64,000 bases of DNA, taken from contig NC_014926.1 in the NCBI RefSeq assembly GCF_000185805.1, positions 1,610,001 to 1,674,000 on the forward strand, written 5' to 3'. The stretch's first letter is position 1. Each line of letters opens with the position of its first letter. Positions 7,851 through 19,629 of this stretch are shown here, piece by piece. The notes below the pieces were generated by a model. That model had not been told where the DNA came from, ran no database searches, and saw only the letters and a program-made list of their open reading frames with translations. Source of the stretch: Thermovibrio ammonificans HB-1 (lineage in GTDB: Bacteria; Aquificota; Aquificia; Desulfurobacteriales; Desulfurobacteriaceae). The translations under genes and the position numbers were made by a program.

Positions 7851-8324
7851 ATGGAAGGCGGCGGACACCTGCTATTTTGGAAGTTCGTAAACACCATTAT
7901 CCTGTTTGCACTCCTTTACTGGATTCTCAGAAAGCCCGTTTCAAACTTCATCTCCAACGGTATAGAGGCGATAACCACCAAGTTCGAGAAGGCCAAGCAG
8001 GAGAAAGAGGAGGCGCTGAAGCTCCTCAAGGAGGCCGAGAAGAAGTCTCAAGAGGCAAAAGCGGAGGCCGAGAGAATCATCGCCTACTCGAAGGAAGTGG
8101 CCCAGAGGGAGAAAGAGCAGATTATCGCCGAGGCCAAGCAGACTGCCGAGCGCATCGTGAAGATGGCCGATGAGGAGATAGAGAAGGAGCTCTACAAGGC
8201 GAAAGAGGAGCTCAAGAAGTTCGCGGCTCAAAAGGCTGTAGAGCTTGCAGAAAACAAGCTCAAAGGCTCCATAACCCCGGAAGTTAACAAGAAACTCATC
8301 GAATCCAGCCTTGAAAAGCTTTAG
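7851..8324 (+). CDS. atpF: F0F1 ATP synthase subunit b
   Basis: A 157-residue protein with an N-terminal membrane helix (about residues 8-25, WKFVNTIILFALLYWIL) followed by a continuous charged coiled coil and a C-terminal part that binds delta. Same architecture as the preceding b' subunit but diverged, so two b-type subunits are made. It starts 10 bp after b' and ends 11 bp before atpH. Confidence 0.93.
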   Translation: MEGGGHLLFWKFVNTIILFALLYWILRKPVSNFISNGIEAITTKFEKAKQEKEEALKLLKEAEKKSQEAKAEAERIIAYSKEVAQREKEQIIAEAKQTAERIVKMADEEIEKELYKAKEELKKFAAQKAVELAENKLKGSITPEVNKKLIESSLEKL

Positions 8325-8335
8325 GAGGGGTCAAG

Positions 8336-8869
8336 TTGAGACTGGAAGTAAGAGTTGCCAGAAGGTACGCAAAAGCTCTGGCAGAGGTTCTACCCGACGA
8401 CAGACTGGAAGCGGTTCTGAACGAACTGAAAACCGTTGTTTCCCTGTTTGACGACAAGGCAATCAAATACTTTAAAAACCCGATAATTCCCGTAGAGAAG
8501 AAGAAAGCCCTCCTTGAGAAAGTGCTGGAAAAGGTTCAAGTCAGCAAGGAGCTCAAAAGGGTGCTCGAGCTTATGGCCGAAAGGAACAGGCTCGGCCTTC
8601 TCAGGGAGTTCCTCCAGGAGTTTGAGCAGTTCGTAAACGCCCGTTTGGGAGTTGTAAAGGCAGAAGTGACCACTGCTACCGAGATAGACGAGGAGACCCT
8701 GAACAGGATAAAGGCCAAAATCGAGGAGATTTTCGGGAAGAAGGCCGAGATTACCGTGAAGCTTGACCCTTCCATAATCGGCGGCTTTGTGGTGAAGGTT
8801 GCAGACAAGGTGCTCGACGCCTCTATAAAGAGCCAGCTTGAAGCTCTTAAGAAAGCGATAGCCGATTAA
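8336..8869 (+). CDS. atpH: F0F1 ATP synthase subunit delta
   Basis: Delta caps the F1 alpha subunits and joins them to the peripheral stalk. The 177-residue protein has the helical N-terminal domain (VARRYAKAL...) and the C-terminal [20 protein letters not shown] motif characteristic of the family. The start is a TTG at 8336 behind AGGAGGGG. Confidence 0.95.
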   Translation: MRLEVRVARRYAKALAEVLPDDRLEAVLNELKTVVSLFDDKAIKYFKNPIIPVEKKKALLEKVLEKVQVSKELKRVLELMAERNRLGLLREFLQEFEQFVNARLGVVKAEVTTATEIDEETLNRIKAKIEEIFGKKAEITVKLDPSIIGGFVVKVADKVLDASIKSQLEALKKAIAD

Positions 8870-8897
8870 GATAAAAACCAGAAAGCGAGGTGGAACG

Positions 8898-10406
8898 ATG
8901 CAGATTAGGGCAGAGGAAATTTCCGAACTGATAAGAAAACAGATTGAGGAGTTTGAGGCCTCTGTAAACCTCGACGAGACGGGTATTGTTATCAAGGTCG
9001 GAGACGGAGTTGCAAGGGTTTACGGCCTCGAGAACGTTGAGTACGGTGAGGTTGTAGAGTTTGAAGACGGAACCGAAGGCGTTGCGTTCAACCTTGAGGA
9101 GGACAACGTAGGTGTCGTTCTCCTCGGAGAGGGAAGGGGCATCGTAGAAGGCGGTAAGGCCAAGAGGACCGGCCGTATCCTCGACATGCCCGTTGGAGAC
9201 GGCCTTATAGGAAGGGTCCTTGACCCCTTGGGAAATCCCATCGACGGTAAAGGAGACATTGAGTACACAGAAAGGCGTGCGGTTGAGCGTATCGCTCCCG
9301 GAATCGTAACCAGGAAACCGGTTCACGAGCCGCTTCAAACCGGTATCAAGGCAATCGACGCCCTCATCCCCATCGGAAGGGGTCAGAGGGAGCTCATCAT
9401 CGGAGACAGGCAGACCGGTAAGACCACCGTTGCTATCGATACTATTCTCAACCAGAAGAGGGAAGGCGTTATCTGCGTTTACTGTGCGGTAGGTCAGAAG
9501 CGTTCAACCGTTGCTCAAACGATTCAGCTCCTCAAAGAGCTGGGAGCTATGGACTACACAATCGTTATCTCCGCTACTGCTTCCGACCCGGCAGCACTTC
9601 AGTACCTTGCACCCTACGCCGCCTGTACAGTAGCGGAGTACTTCAGGGATACCGGAAGGGCAGCACTTATAGTTTACGACGACCTCTCCAAGCAGGCGGT
9701 TGCCTACCGTGAGATGTCGCTCCTCCTCAGGCGTCCTCCGGGAAGGGAGGCTTACCCGGGAGACGTTTTCTACCTGCACTCCAGGCTCCTTGAAAGGGCC
9801 GCAAAGCTCAACGACGAGCTCGGAGCAGGTTCGCTTACAGCCCTCCCGATTGTTGAGACCAAGGCCGGAGACATCTCCGCTTACATTCCCACAAACGTTA
9901 TCTCCATTACCGATGGTCAGATATTCCTCGAGACCGACCTCTTCTACAAGGGTCAGAGGCCGGCTATCAACGTAGGTCTCTCGGTTTCCAGGGTAGGTGG
10001 TGCAGCCCAGATTAAGGCAATGAAGCAGGTTGCCGGTAAGCTCAGGCTTGAGCTTGCAAGGTACAGGGAGCTTGAGGCGTTCGCCCAGTTCGCTTCCGAC
10101 CTTGACCCTGCAACAAGGGCTCAGCTTGAGAGGGGTAGGAGGCTTATGGAGCTCCTCAAACAGCCGCCCCACAAGCCTATCCCCGTAGAGAAGCAGATTG
10201 TTGCCTTCTTTGCCGCAATTAACGGTTACCTCGACGACATCCCCGTTGAGGCGGTTACGAAGTTTGAGTGGGAGCTCTACGCCTTTATGGACGCCAAGCA
10301 CCCCGAGATTCTCAAGGAGATTCTCGAGAAGAAGAAGCTCGACGACGAGCTCACCAAGAAGCTCCACGAGGCAATTAAGGAGTTCAAGGCAACCTTCACA
10401 GCCTAA
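8898..10406 (+). CDS. atpA: F0F1 ATP synthase subunit alpha
   Basis: The 502-residue non-catalytic nucleotide-binding subunit of F1. The Walker A loop GDRQTGKT is at residues 169-176, and the family signature [13 protein letters not shown] is present near residue 360. Full length with no gaps. It lies between delta and gamma, the standard F1 order. Confidence 0.99.
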   Translation: MQIRAEEISELIRKQIEEFEASVNLDETGIVIKVGDGVARVYGLENVEYGEVVEFEDGTEGVAFNLEEDNVGVVLLGEGRGIVEGGKAKRTGRILDMPVGDGLIGRVLDPLGNPIDGKGDIEYTERRAVERIAPGIVTRKPVHEPLQTGIKAIDALIPIGRGQRELIIGDRQTGKTTVAIDTILNQKREGVICVYCAVGQKRSTVAQTIQLLKELGAMDYTIVISATASDPAALQYLAPYAACTVAEYFRDTGRAALIVYDDLSKQAVAYREMSLLLRRPPGREAYPGDVFYLHSRLLERAAKLNDELGAGSLTALPIVETKAGDISAYIPTNVISITDGQIFLETDLFYKGQRPAINVGLSVSRVGGAAQIKAMKQVAGKLRLELARYRELEAFAQFASDLDPATRAQLERGRRLMELLKQPPHKPIPVEKQIVAFFAAINGYLDDIPVEAVTKFEWELYAFMDAKHPEILKEILEKKKLDDELTKKLHEAIKEFKATFTA

Positions 10407-10420
10407 TTGAGAGGTAAACA

Positions 10421-12741
<2,321 letters not shown>

Positions 12742-12753
12742 AGGAGAGTTTAG

Positions 12754-13176
12754 ATGGCTGGCAAGGGAATACCGGCTGAGATGAAGCTCCAGCTTGCTTC
12801 GGCAACCGGTAAGCACTACGAGCTTACCGTTAAAGAGGTTTACGTTGAGACCGACGACGGCGACCTGGGCGTTCTGCCCGGCCACCAGCCGGAGTTCTAC
12901 AGGATAAGCGCCGGGTTTGTCTCCTGTAGAACTGCCGACGGAGAAGAGGTAAGGAAGCTCGTTTACAACGGGTTCGTCCAGGTTGAGCCGGACGTTGTTC
13001 GCATAGGCGTTCAGGAAATTTACGAGCCCGGCGAGGTAGACGTTGAAGCCGTAGAGAGGGAGGTTGCGGAGCTCAAGGAGCTCCTTACCTCCTTAGGCGA
13101 GGAGGAGGAGGCCCGCCGGGCCGAGGTTGAAGCCGAAATAGCAAGGAAGGAGAAGCTCATTAGGAAGGCCCGTTAG
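12754..13176 (+). CDS. atpC: F0F1 ATP synthase subunit epsilon
   Basis: Epsilon has an N-terminal beta-sandwich with the GDLGVLPGHQPEF motif and a C-terminal pair of helices that can inhibit ATP hydrolysis. At 140 residues it is of normal length with the helices retained. Its stop codon lies in the loop of a terminator that closes the mnmA-atp operon and overlaps the convergent gene at 13173-13505 by 4 nt. Confidence 0.96.
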   Translation: MAGKGIPAEMKLQLASATGKHYELTVKEVYVETDDGDLGVLPGHQPEFYRISAGFVSCRTADGEEVRKLVYNGFVQVEPDVVRIGVQEIYEPGEVDVEAVEREVAELKELLTSLGEEEEARRAEVEAEIARKEKLIRKAR

Positions 13177-13190
13177 CGGCCTTCCTTTTC
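13163..13190 (+). terminator. terminator of the mnmA-atp operon
   Basis: GGAAGGCC (13163-13170) pairs with GGCCTTCC (13178-13185), followed by TTTTCCC. The 7-nt loop holds the atpC stop codon, so a ribosome terminating there would cover the hairpin. Confidence 0.75.
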
Positions 13191-13505
13191 CCTCCTGTTT
13201 AACCACCACACCGCTACAACTCCCGCCCCCAAAAGCCCTACCAGGAATCCGGAAATTAGGTAGAGGAACTCCGATTTTTCCCGAGGGATGGAAGAGCTCG
13301 GCCTCGGAATCTGAGACGGGGCAATTCCCGGGTAGAGCTCGTAAGTTTTCCCCGATTTTGTCTTAATGACAACAACTTCTACAACTTTACCGTTCACCTG
13401 TTTGTAGGCAATTCGGGCCTCTACGGGCACGTCTTCGGAAGGGGCTCCGAAGGCCACAGGGGCAAACAGGTGGAGAAGGAGGAAAAAAGTTATAAACTTT
13501 TTCAT
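13173..13505 (-). CDS. hypothetical signal-peptide protein with C-terminal membrane anchor
   Basis: A 110-residue protein with a cleavable signal peptide (about residues 1-20, ending AFG-A), a periplasmic stretch with KTKSGKTYELYPG, a Pro/Ser linker and a C-terminal membrane helix (about 80-104) followed by a basic tail. It should sit in the inner membrane with its middle in the periplasm. No family is recognised. It is convergent with atpC and divergent from the permease at 13557. Confidence 0.7.
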   Translation of the reverse strand: MKKFITFFLLLHLFAPVAFGAPSEDVPVEARIAYKQVNGKVVEVVVIKTKSGKTYELYPGIAPSQIPRPSSSIPREKSEFLYLISGFLVGLLGAGVVAVWWLNRREKEGR

Positions 13506-13528
13506 AGAAAACCCCTATAGCTGTTTAG

Positions 13529-13537
13529 TGCTATTAT
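13529..13537 (+). promoter_or_regulatory. possible extended -10 promoter of the permease gene
   Basis: TGCTATTAT, an extended -10 element, ends 20 bp before the permease ATG. No clear -35 is seen, as is usual for this promoter class. Confidence 0.35.
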
Positions 13538-13556
13538 CGACACAAGGAGGGAAGAG

Positions 13557-14882
13557 ATGGAGAAAAAGAAGAAGATGACCTTCCTGCAGGCCGTTGCAAT
13601 GGCAGTAGGAACGATGATAGGTGCGAGCATCTTCTCTATTTTCGGAGACGGGGTGAAAATTGCGGGTAACGCCTTGCCGATAGCCTTCTTCATCAGCGGT
13701 ATATACGCCCTGATGGTGGGATACTCTTACGCCAAGTTCGGCTCAAAGCTGGTTTCAAACGCCGGCCCCATAGCCTTCATTCAGAGGGGGTTCGGAGATT
13801 CACCCGTTGTTGGGAGTTTATCGATTCTGATGTGGTTCAGTTACGTCATATCGATTGCACTTTTTGCCATAAGTTTTGCAGGCTACTTCCTGCCGCTGGT
13901 TCACCTGGACTACCCGGTTTTTCACAGGGTAGTTGAGGTTCTCGTGATAGCCCTTTTCGGAGCCCTGAGCTATTTTGGGGGAACGCAGGCGGTTGGAAAG
14001 TTGGAGTTCTGGATTGTTCTAACAAAGCTGTTGATACTGCTGATATTCATAGTTGCGGGACTTTCGGTTATACACCCGGAGTACTTAAAGGTTCACCTCA
14101 ACAGCCACACCCTAAAAGGGATACTGAACGCCTCGGTTGTTTTCTTCCTCTCTTACATGGGGTTCGGCCTCATAACAAACATCAGTGAGAACGTTGAAAA
14201 TCCGCAGAAAACGGTTCCAAGGGCCATTTATACCAGCATACTGGTGGTTATGGCCGTTTACGTTTTGGTTTCGGTGGCGGCCCTGGGAGCCCTACCGGCC
14301 TCGGAAATAGTTAAGTACAGGGAGAACGCACTGGCCGTTGCGGCAGAGCCGGCACTCGGGCACTTGGGCTTTTTCCTCCTGAGTATAGGAGCCCTCATCA
14401 GTATATCTTCGGCCTTAAACGCAACTATCTATACCGGTGCAAACGCCTCTTACGCCCTCATGAGGGACGGCTACATTCCCGCCCCCCAGAAGCTCGTAGA
14501 GAGGAGTTGGATGGGAGAGCACCTGGGGCTTTACTTAACCTGCAGTTTGGGCCTCTTTTTCACACTCTTTTTCAACATAACTTCGGTGGCCTCGATGATA
14601 AGCATAATAACAACGGCCCTCTATATAGGGGTTATAACCTCCCACCTGCGGTTGGCAGACGTTATAGGGGGAAACAAGGGGCTTGTGTTCTTTAACTTGA
14701 TTGTAATTACGTTCGTTGCCATACAGATAGCGCTCTTTCAGTACCAGCATAGTAAGCTAACGTTTATAACCACAATCGTTTTATTCCTTGCCGCCTACGG
14801 GCTCGAGGTCCTCTACTACGGGAAAAGGAGAACGGCCACACCTTTTATCAGGAGGGTTGATAAGCAGGCCACGGTTCACTAA
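13557..14882 (+). CDS. APC-family amino acid permease
   Basis: A 441-residue protein with about 12 membrane helices. The first helix carries AVGTMIGASIFSIFGDG, the unwound helix-1 motif that binds the amino acid in the APC superfamily, and SENVENPQKTVPRA after helix 6 is the usual cytoplasmic loop. The substrate cannot be told from sequence. AAGGAGGGAAGAG precedes the ATG. It stands alone, 21 bp before tRNA-Gly. Confidence 0.9.
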   Translation: MEKKKKMTFLQAVAMAVGTMIGASIFSIFGDGVKIAGNALPIAFFISGIYALMVGYSYAKFGSKLVSNAGPIAFIQRGFGDSPVVGSLSILMWFSYVISIALFAISFAGYFLPLVHLDYPVFHRVVEVLVIALFGALSYFGGTQAVGKLEFWIVLTKLLILLIFIVAGLSVIHPEYLKVHLNSHTLKGILNASVVFFLSYMGFGLITNISENVENPQKTVPRAIYTSILVVMAVYVLVSVAALGALPASEIVKYRENALAVAAEPALGHLGFFLLSIGALISISSALNATIYTGANASYALMRDGYIPAPQKLVERSWMGEHLGLYLTCSLGLFFTLFFNITSVASMISIITTALYIGVITSHLRLADVIGGNKGLVFFNLIVITFVAIQIALFQYQHSKLTFITTIVLFLAAYGLEVLYYGKRRTATPFIRRVDKQATVH

Positions 14883-14903
14883 TTTATTATTTGCGCAGGA
14901 AGG

Positions 14904-14979
14904 GCGGGCGTAGCTCAGGTGGTAGAGCATCAGCTTCCCAAGCTGAGGGTCGCGGGTTCGAGTCCCGTCGCCCGCTCCA
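14904..14979 (+). tRNA. tRNA-Gly(CCC)
   Basis: A 76-nt cloverleaf with acceptor stem GCGGGCG/CGCCCGC, D arm with AGCTCAGGTGGTAGAG, anticodon loop TTCCCAA giving CCC (reads GGG), T arm with GGTTCGAGTCC, discriminator T and an encoded CCA. Confidence 0.97.
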
Positions 14980-15000
14980 TAAAAATAAAAGGGTCTTCCG

Positions 15001-15729
15001 TTGGGAAATCAGCTTAAGTTAGACCTTATCTCCCTTGCCGCATCTTTAGCAATCCACGCAGCCCTTCTATCCGTTCCCGCCGTTCGGGAGGCCTTTACGG
15101 CCAAGGTTTACCAGATTGTAAGCGTTGTCCCCTTAACTTTTGACACGGCGGTTGAGTCGGACCTTTTGGGAGTAAAACCTTCAGAGGGAAACAGCGAGAA
15201 GGCCCCAAGGAAGGATGAGAACACAGTAACAAGGGGGAGAAGCTCCAAGGCGAGGAAGAACCTTCTCCACGCCAAAACTTCAAACTCAAAAGAGCTTAAA
15301 GGTCCGTTTAGAAGTAACTCTAAAGCCGGTGTCCAGGCAGTTTCCGGGAGCAGGTGGATAAAAACGCAGGCAACCGGAAAGGGCGGAAGGAGGCTGAGCC
15401 TATCTGCCCAGGTCAATACAGAGGAGGGAAGGGGAACTCCGAAAGTTGCAAGTAACCGTTTAGTTCCCTACCTGATAGCTCTCAGGAACAGGATTATGGA
15501 GAGGTGGAAGGCACCGTTTTACAGGAGCGAGAAGGGCAGCCAATCGGTTATAATCGCCCTCACCATAGGGGCAAGCGGCAAGTTAAGGGAGCTCGAGGTG
15601 GAGAGGCTATCCCCCGATATCGCCTTTAACCGCTCGGCCCTCTCTGCAGTTTACTCTGCAGAGCCGTTCCCGCCCCTCCCGAAGGGAGTAAACTCGGTTA
15701 GGGTAAAGGTGAAGTTTGAAGTTAAGTAA
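15001..15729 (+). CDS. TonB-like protein, 242 aa
   Basis: A second TonB/TolA-like protein: one N-terminal membrane helix (about residues 8-26), a low-complexity Lys/Ser-rich periplasmic linker, and a C-terminal domain beginning LIALRNRIMERWKAPFY and ending VRVKVKFEVK that matches the TonB C-terminal pattern. It probably spans the periplasm. The start at TTG 15001 has a poor ribosome binding site. It overlaps the following acyltransferase by 14 nt. Confidence 0.75.
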   Translation: MGNQLKLDLISLAASLAIHAALLSVPAVREAFTAKVYQIVSVVPLTFDTAVESDLLGVKPSEGNSEKAPRKDENTVTRGRSSKARKNLLHAKTSNSKELKGPFRSNSKAGVQAVSGSRWIKTQATGKGGRRLSLSAQVNTEEGRGTPKVASNRLVPYLIALRNRIMERWKAPFYRSEKGSQSVIIALTIGASGKLRELEVERLSPDIAFNRSALSAVYSAEPFPPLPKGVNSVRVKVKFEVK

Positions 15730-16342
15730 CCCATGGCTCATATACAACGTTACCAGAGCTTGGGTTAAAACTCTTAAGGTGGATGTTGAGTTCAGGGCCC
15801 AACCCCGGTTTCCCTCTATAGTTGCCTTTTGGCACGGCAGGATGTTTTTACTGCCCTTTGCCTTAAGGGAGTTCTCCTCTAAGGTGGCAATTCTCATAAG
15901 CAGGCACAGAGACGGCCAGCTTATAGCCGAAGTTGTAGAGAGGCTCGGATTTAAAACGGTGAGGGGCTCCACCGGGCCCGGCAAGGGAGGGGAAAGGGCC
16001 TTCCTCCAGATGCTTGAGCTTTTAGACAAAGGCTACGTTGTTGCCATAACTCCCGACGGCCCCCGGGGGCCGAGAGAGGTTGTTAAACCGGGAATCGCAA
16101 AGCTGGCGGCGAAAACCGGTCTTCCGGTTTTTCCGCTGACCTTTTCGTGCAGCAGCGGATTTCGGTTAAATTCGTGGGACCGATTTTTGATTCCCCGTCC
16201 GTTCTCAAAGTGTAAGGTGATTTTAGGTGAGCCTGTGAACTCCTTGAATCAAAATTCAGAAGAGGAGCTGAGAAAAGAAATAGAATTAAGGTTAAAAGAG
16301 CTAAACCGGGAGGCCGACAGGGAGGTGGAATGGAAAAAGTAA
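15716..16342 (+). CDS. lysophospholipid acyltransferase-like (DUF374) protein
   Basis: The 208-residue protein contains AFWHGRMFLLPF, ISRHRDGQLIA, VRGSTGPGKGGERAF and TPDGPRGPREVVKPG, the conserved blocks of the DUF374 branch of the acyltransferase superfamily, which acts on lipid or lipid A substrates at the inner membrane. The exact acceptor is unknown. The TTG start overlaps the TonB-like gene, and the end overlaps the SAM hydrolase gene by 13 nt. Confidence 0.82.
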   Translation: MKLSNPWLIYNVTRAWVKTLKVDVEFRAQPRFPSIVAFWHGRMFLLPFALREFSSKVAILISRHRDGQLIAEVVERLGFKTVRGSTGPGKGGERAFLQMLELLDKGYVVAITPDGPRGPREVVKPGIAKLAAKTGLPVFPLTFSCSSGFRLNSWDRFLIPRPFSKCKVILGEPVNSLNQNSEEELRKEIELRLKELNREADREVEWKK

Positions 16343-17097
16343 TCGCCCTGCTCTCCGATTTCGGTCTTAAAGACCACTACGTAGGAACGGTCCACGGGGT
16401 TATTAGGAGTATTACGCCGGAAGCAAAAATCGTTGACATAACCCACTCCGTTAGGCCTTTTGACCTTGTTGACGCAGCCGTTAAGCTGAAGTGGTCTTAC
16501 AGGTTTTTTCCTACAGGTACTGTTTTCCTCTGTATGGTTGACCCCGACCCTACGGCAGAGCCGGTAATAGTGAGTACCGAGAGGTTCTACGTTGTCTGTC
16601 CGAATAACGGCGTAGGCAGTTTGATGTTCGAGGAGGAGCCTCCCGAGGCGCTATACAGGATAACGGCCGACCACTACTTTATAGAGGGGAAAGGGCACTT
16701 CAGGACGAGGAATCAGTTGGCTCCCATAGCAGCCGAGCTTCTCAAACTCTCCTCTCCCCTTCACTTGGGTGAGGAGATAGAGCTATCGAGGCTAAAGAGG
16801 TTCCGGCTTCCGCCCGTTAAGGAGGTTGCTCCGGGAGTTTACGAGACCATCGTCCTTGAGGTTGACCAGTTCGGAAACTTGATTCTCAACTTTGAGTTCG
16901 GCGGAGAGGCCCCGAAAGCGGTTGAGGTAAATGGCGTTAGGGTAGAGAAGTTCCTGCCGAAGTTTGAGAAGCTCCAGAAGGGTGAGCTGTTCGTCAGCGT
17001 TTACCCGGAGGGGAACCTTCAGGTGGTTGCCTACATGGCAAGTTCAGCCAAACTTTTAAAGGCAACCAGGGGAACGAAGGTTAAAGTTTTCCTTTAG
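16330..17097 (+). CDS. SAM hydrolase/adenosyltransferase (DUF62) family
   Basis: These enzymes, relatives of fluorinase and chlorinase, use water or hydroxide to split S-adenosylmethionine into adenosine and methionine. The 255-residue protein starts [14 protein letters not shown], the conserved N-terminal substrate-binding segment, and has [11 protein letters not shown] and [10 protein letters not shown]. Physiological role in thermophiles is unclear. It overlaps the upstream gene and precedes mnmG by 8 bp. Confidence 0.88.
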   Translation: MEKVIALLSDFGLKDHYVGTVHGVIRSITPEAKIVDITHSVRPFDLVDAAVKLKWSYRFFPTGTVFLCMVDPDPTAEPVIVSTERFYVVCPNNGVGSLMFEEEPPEALYRITADHYFIEGKGHFRTRNQLAPIAAELLKLSSPLHLGEEIELSRLKRFRLPPVKEVAPGVYETIVLEVDQFGNLILNFEFGGEAPKAVEVNGVRVEKFLPKFEKLQKGELFVSVYPEGNLQVVAYMASSAKLLKATRGTKVKVFL

Positions 17098-17105
17098 GAG
17101 CTTCC

Positions 17106-19013
17106 ATGTGGGATGAAGTATTTGACGTAATTGTAGTGGGTGCCGGCCACGCCGGGTGCGAGGCTGCACTCGCTGCCGCCCGTATGGGCTGTAAAACCGC
17201 ACTCTTTACCATAAACGTAGATAGAATAGCCGAGATGTCGTGTAACCCTGCAATCGGGGGCGTTGCAAAGGGAACGGTTGTAAGGGAGATAGACGCCCTC
17301 GGCGGGGAGATGGCGAAGAACATAGACGAAACCGGCATCCAGTTCAGGATTCTGAACAAGAAAAAGGGGCCTGCAGTAAGGGCCCCAAGGGCCCAGGCCG
17401 ATAAAGAGGCCTACAGGAACCGTATGCGCCGGGTGATAGAGAACACCCCCGGCCTTCAGGTTATCCAGCAGACGGTAGACGACATAGTTGTAGAAAACGG
17501 CACCGTAAAAGGGGTTGTTACCCACATAGGCGCAAGGTACGGGGCAAAGGCCGTAGTTGTTACGGCCGGCACGTTTTTAAGGGGCAAGATATTCATAGGT
17601 TTCAACGAGTTTGAAGGGGGGCGAATGTGGGAGCCCCCCGCGAATAAGCTGTCGCTCTTCTACGAAAAACACGGATTCAGGGTTGCCCGGCTGAAAACGG
17701 GGACTCCCACAAGGATAGACGGAAGAACGATTGACTTCTCTAAGATGGAGAGGCAGGACGGAGACGAGCCGCCTCCGTTCTTCTCCTACTGGACCGAGCC
17801 CAGAGAGGCTGAGCAGATACCGTGCTGGCTGACCTACACCACACCGGAGACCCACAGAATAATAAGGGAGAACCTCCACCGCTCACCGATGTACGGTGAG
17901 TGTAAGCTGATAAGCGGCGTGGGGGTTCGCTACTGCCCCTCTATAGAGGATAAAATCGTTAAGTTCCCCGACAAAGAGCGCCACCACGTTTTCGTTGAGC
18001 CGGAGGGGAGGAACACGGTAGAGTTCTACCCCAACGGAACGTCAACGAGCCTGCCATACGACGTTCAGGTGGCAATAATACGCTCCATTCCCGGCCTTGA
18101 GAACGCCGAGATAATAAGGCCCGCATACGCAATAGAGTACGACTTTATAGACCCTCGCCACCTCTACCCCACCCTTGAGACAAAGCTGATAAAGGGGCTT
18201 TTTAACGCCGGGCAGATAAACGGAACAACCGGCTACGAGGAGGCCGCCGGCCAGGGAATAGTGGCCGGTATAAACGCCGCACTCTACGCCCTGGGAAAAG
18301 AGGAGAGGTTCATCCTGGGAAGGGACGAGGCCTACATAGGCGTAATGATAGACGACCTTGTAAACAAGGGGGTTAGAGAGCCCTACCGTCTGTTTACCTC
18401 GAGGGCCGAATACAGACTACTGCTGCGTTATGACAACGCAGACTATCGGCTTGCAAAGTACGGTTACAAGTTCGGCCTATTAACGAGGGAGCAGTACGAG
18501 CGGGTTAAGAGGAAGTATGAGACTGTTAAGGTTTTTATAGAGAAGTTAAAAGAGGTGAAGCTAAGGCCCGAGCAGGTGAACCCGATTCTTGAGAGTGAGG
18601 GCTCAACGCCGATTAAGGAGAGTAAGAGCGCCTACGAGCTTCTGAAAAGGCCCGAGGTGAAGCTGGAGGAGATTCTGAAGCTCATACCCTTTGAGCTAAA
18701 CGTAGAGGATGAAAAACTGCTCAGGGAAATCCTTGAAGAGGTTGAAATAGAGGTCAAATACGAAGGCTACATAAAGCGGCAGCTGGAGGAAATTAAGAAG
18801 TTTCGGAAGCTCGAGAACATAAAAATCCCCGAAGACTTCGACTACGACATAGTTCCCATATCGGTGGAGGAGAGGCAGAAGCTCAAGGAGATGAAACCGG
18901 TTACCTTAGGGCAGGCCGCAAGGCTCGAGGGGATAAGGCCCGCATCTATACCGGTTCTCGCCATTTACATACAGAAATGGAAACGGGGAGAGCTTCAGCG
19001 TGAAAAGACTTAG
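17106..19013 (+). CDS. mnmG: tRNA uridine-5-carboxymethylaminomethyl synthase MnmG
   Basis: MnmG with MnmE installs the cmnm5 group on U34. The FAD-binding [19 protein letters not shown] is at residues 9-28, ATGTFLRG-like [11 protein letters not shown] follows, and the C-terminal helical domain with [11 protein letters not shown] is complete (635 aa). mnmE is not in the window. It overlaps rsmG by 14 nt, the classical gidA-gidB pair. Confidence 0.97.
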   Translation: MWDEVFDVIVVGAGHAGCEAALAAARMGCKTALFTINVDRIAEMSCNPAIGGVAKGTVVREIDALGGEMAKNIDETGIQFRILNKKKGPAVRAPRAQADKEAYRNRMRRVIENTPGLQVIQQTVDDIVVENGTVKGVVTHIGARYGAKAVVVTAGTFLRGKIFIGFNEFEGGRMWEPPANKLSLFYEKHGFRVARLKTGTPTRIDGRTIDFSKMERQDGDEPPPFFSYWTEPREAEQIPCWLTYTTPETHRIIRENLHRSPMYGECKLISGVGVRYCPSIEDKIVKFPDKERHHVFVEPEGRNTVEFYPNGTSTSLPYDVQVAIIRSIPGLENAEIIRPAYAIEYDFIDPRHLYPTLETKLIKGLFNAGQINGTTGYEEAAGQGIVAGINAALYALGKEERFILGRDEAYIGVMIDDLVNKGVREPYRLFTSRAEYRLLLRYDNADYRLAKYGYKFGLLTREQYERVKRKYETVKVFIEKLKEVKLRPEQVNPILESEGSTPIKESKSAYELLKRPEVKLEEILKLIPFELNVEDEKLLREILEEVEIEVKYEGYIKRQLEEIKKFRKLENIKIPEDFDYDIVPISVEERQKLKEMKPVTLGQAARLEGIRPASIPVLAIYIQKWKRGELQREKT

Positions 19014-19626
19014 AGAGCTTTGCACATTAAACGGTATAGAGCTTAAAGAGGAGCACTACCAAAAACTGGAGCTCTTCAAAGAGCTTCTCAAAAAGTGGGG
19101 GAGGCGAATAAACCTCACGTCGCTCCTCGACGACACCCAGATTGAAGAGAAACACCTGTTCGACTCCCTGTTGGGCCTAAAGGCTTTTAAAGAGGCCGGC
19201 ATCAACGTTGAAAACGCTTCCATCTGCGACGTAGGCTCCGGAGGGGGCTTCCCGGGAGTTCCCCTCGCCGTTGCCCTTGAAAACGCCGACTTCACGCTGG
19301 TAGAGCCCAGGAAGAAAAGATGCGTCTTTCTCGAAGAGGTAAAAAGGAGACTGAACCTTAAAAACGTAAAAGTGGCCTGCAGCCGCATAGAGGATGTGAG
19401 CGGTCCCTTTAACCTGCTCACCATGAGGGCGGTAGAAGACCCTGAAGGGGCCGTAAAAATAACGGAACACCTGCTAAAAGAGGGGGCCGTCCTGTGCATA
19501 TACAGGGGAAAGGAGCGCTTTCAGAAGAGCATTCCCGGGTATAAAATCAGAGAGATAACGGTGGAGCCGAAAGGGGTAAACTTCACCCGCCGGTTCCTGT
19601 TCATAGAGAAACAGCCTCAGGGGTAA
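19000..19626 (+). CDS. rsmG: 16S rRNA (G527-N7) methyltransferase RsmG
   Basis: RsmG methylates G527 of 16S rRNA. The 208-residue protein has [21 protein letters not shown] and the SAM-binding [14 protein letters not shown], both diagnostic. GTG start at 19000 behind GGGGAG, inside the end of mnmG. Confidence 0.95.
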   Translation: MKRLRELCTLNGIELKEEHYQKLELFKELLKKWGRRINLTSLLDDTQIEEKHLFDSLLGLKAFKEAGINVENASICDVGSGGGFPGVPLAVALENADFTLVEPRKKRCVFLEEVKRRLNLKNVKVACSRIEDVSGPFNLLTMRAVEDPEGAVKITEHLLKEGAVLCIYRGKERFQKSIPGYKIREITVEPKGVNFTRRFLFIEKQPQG

Positions 19627-19629
19627 ACG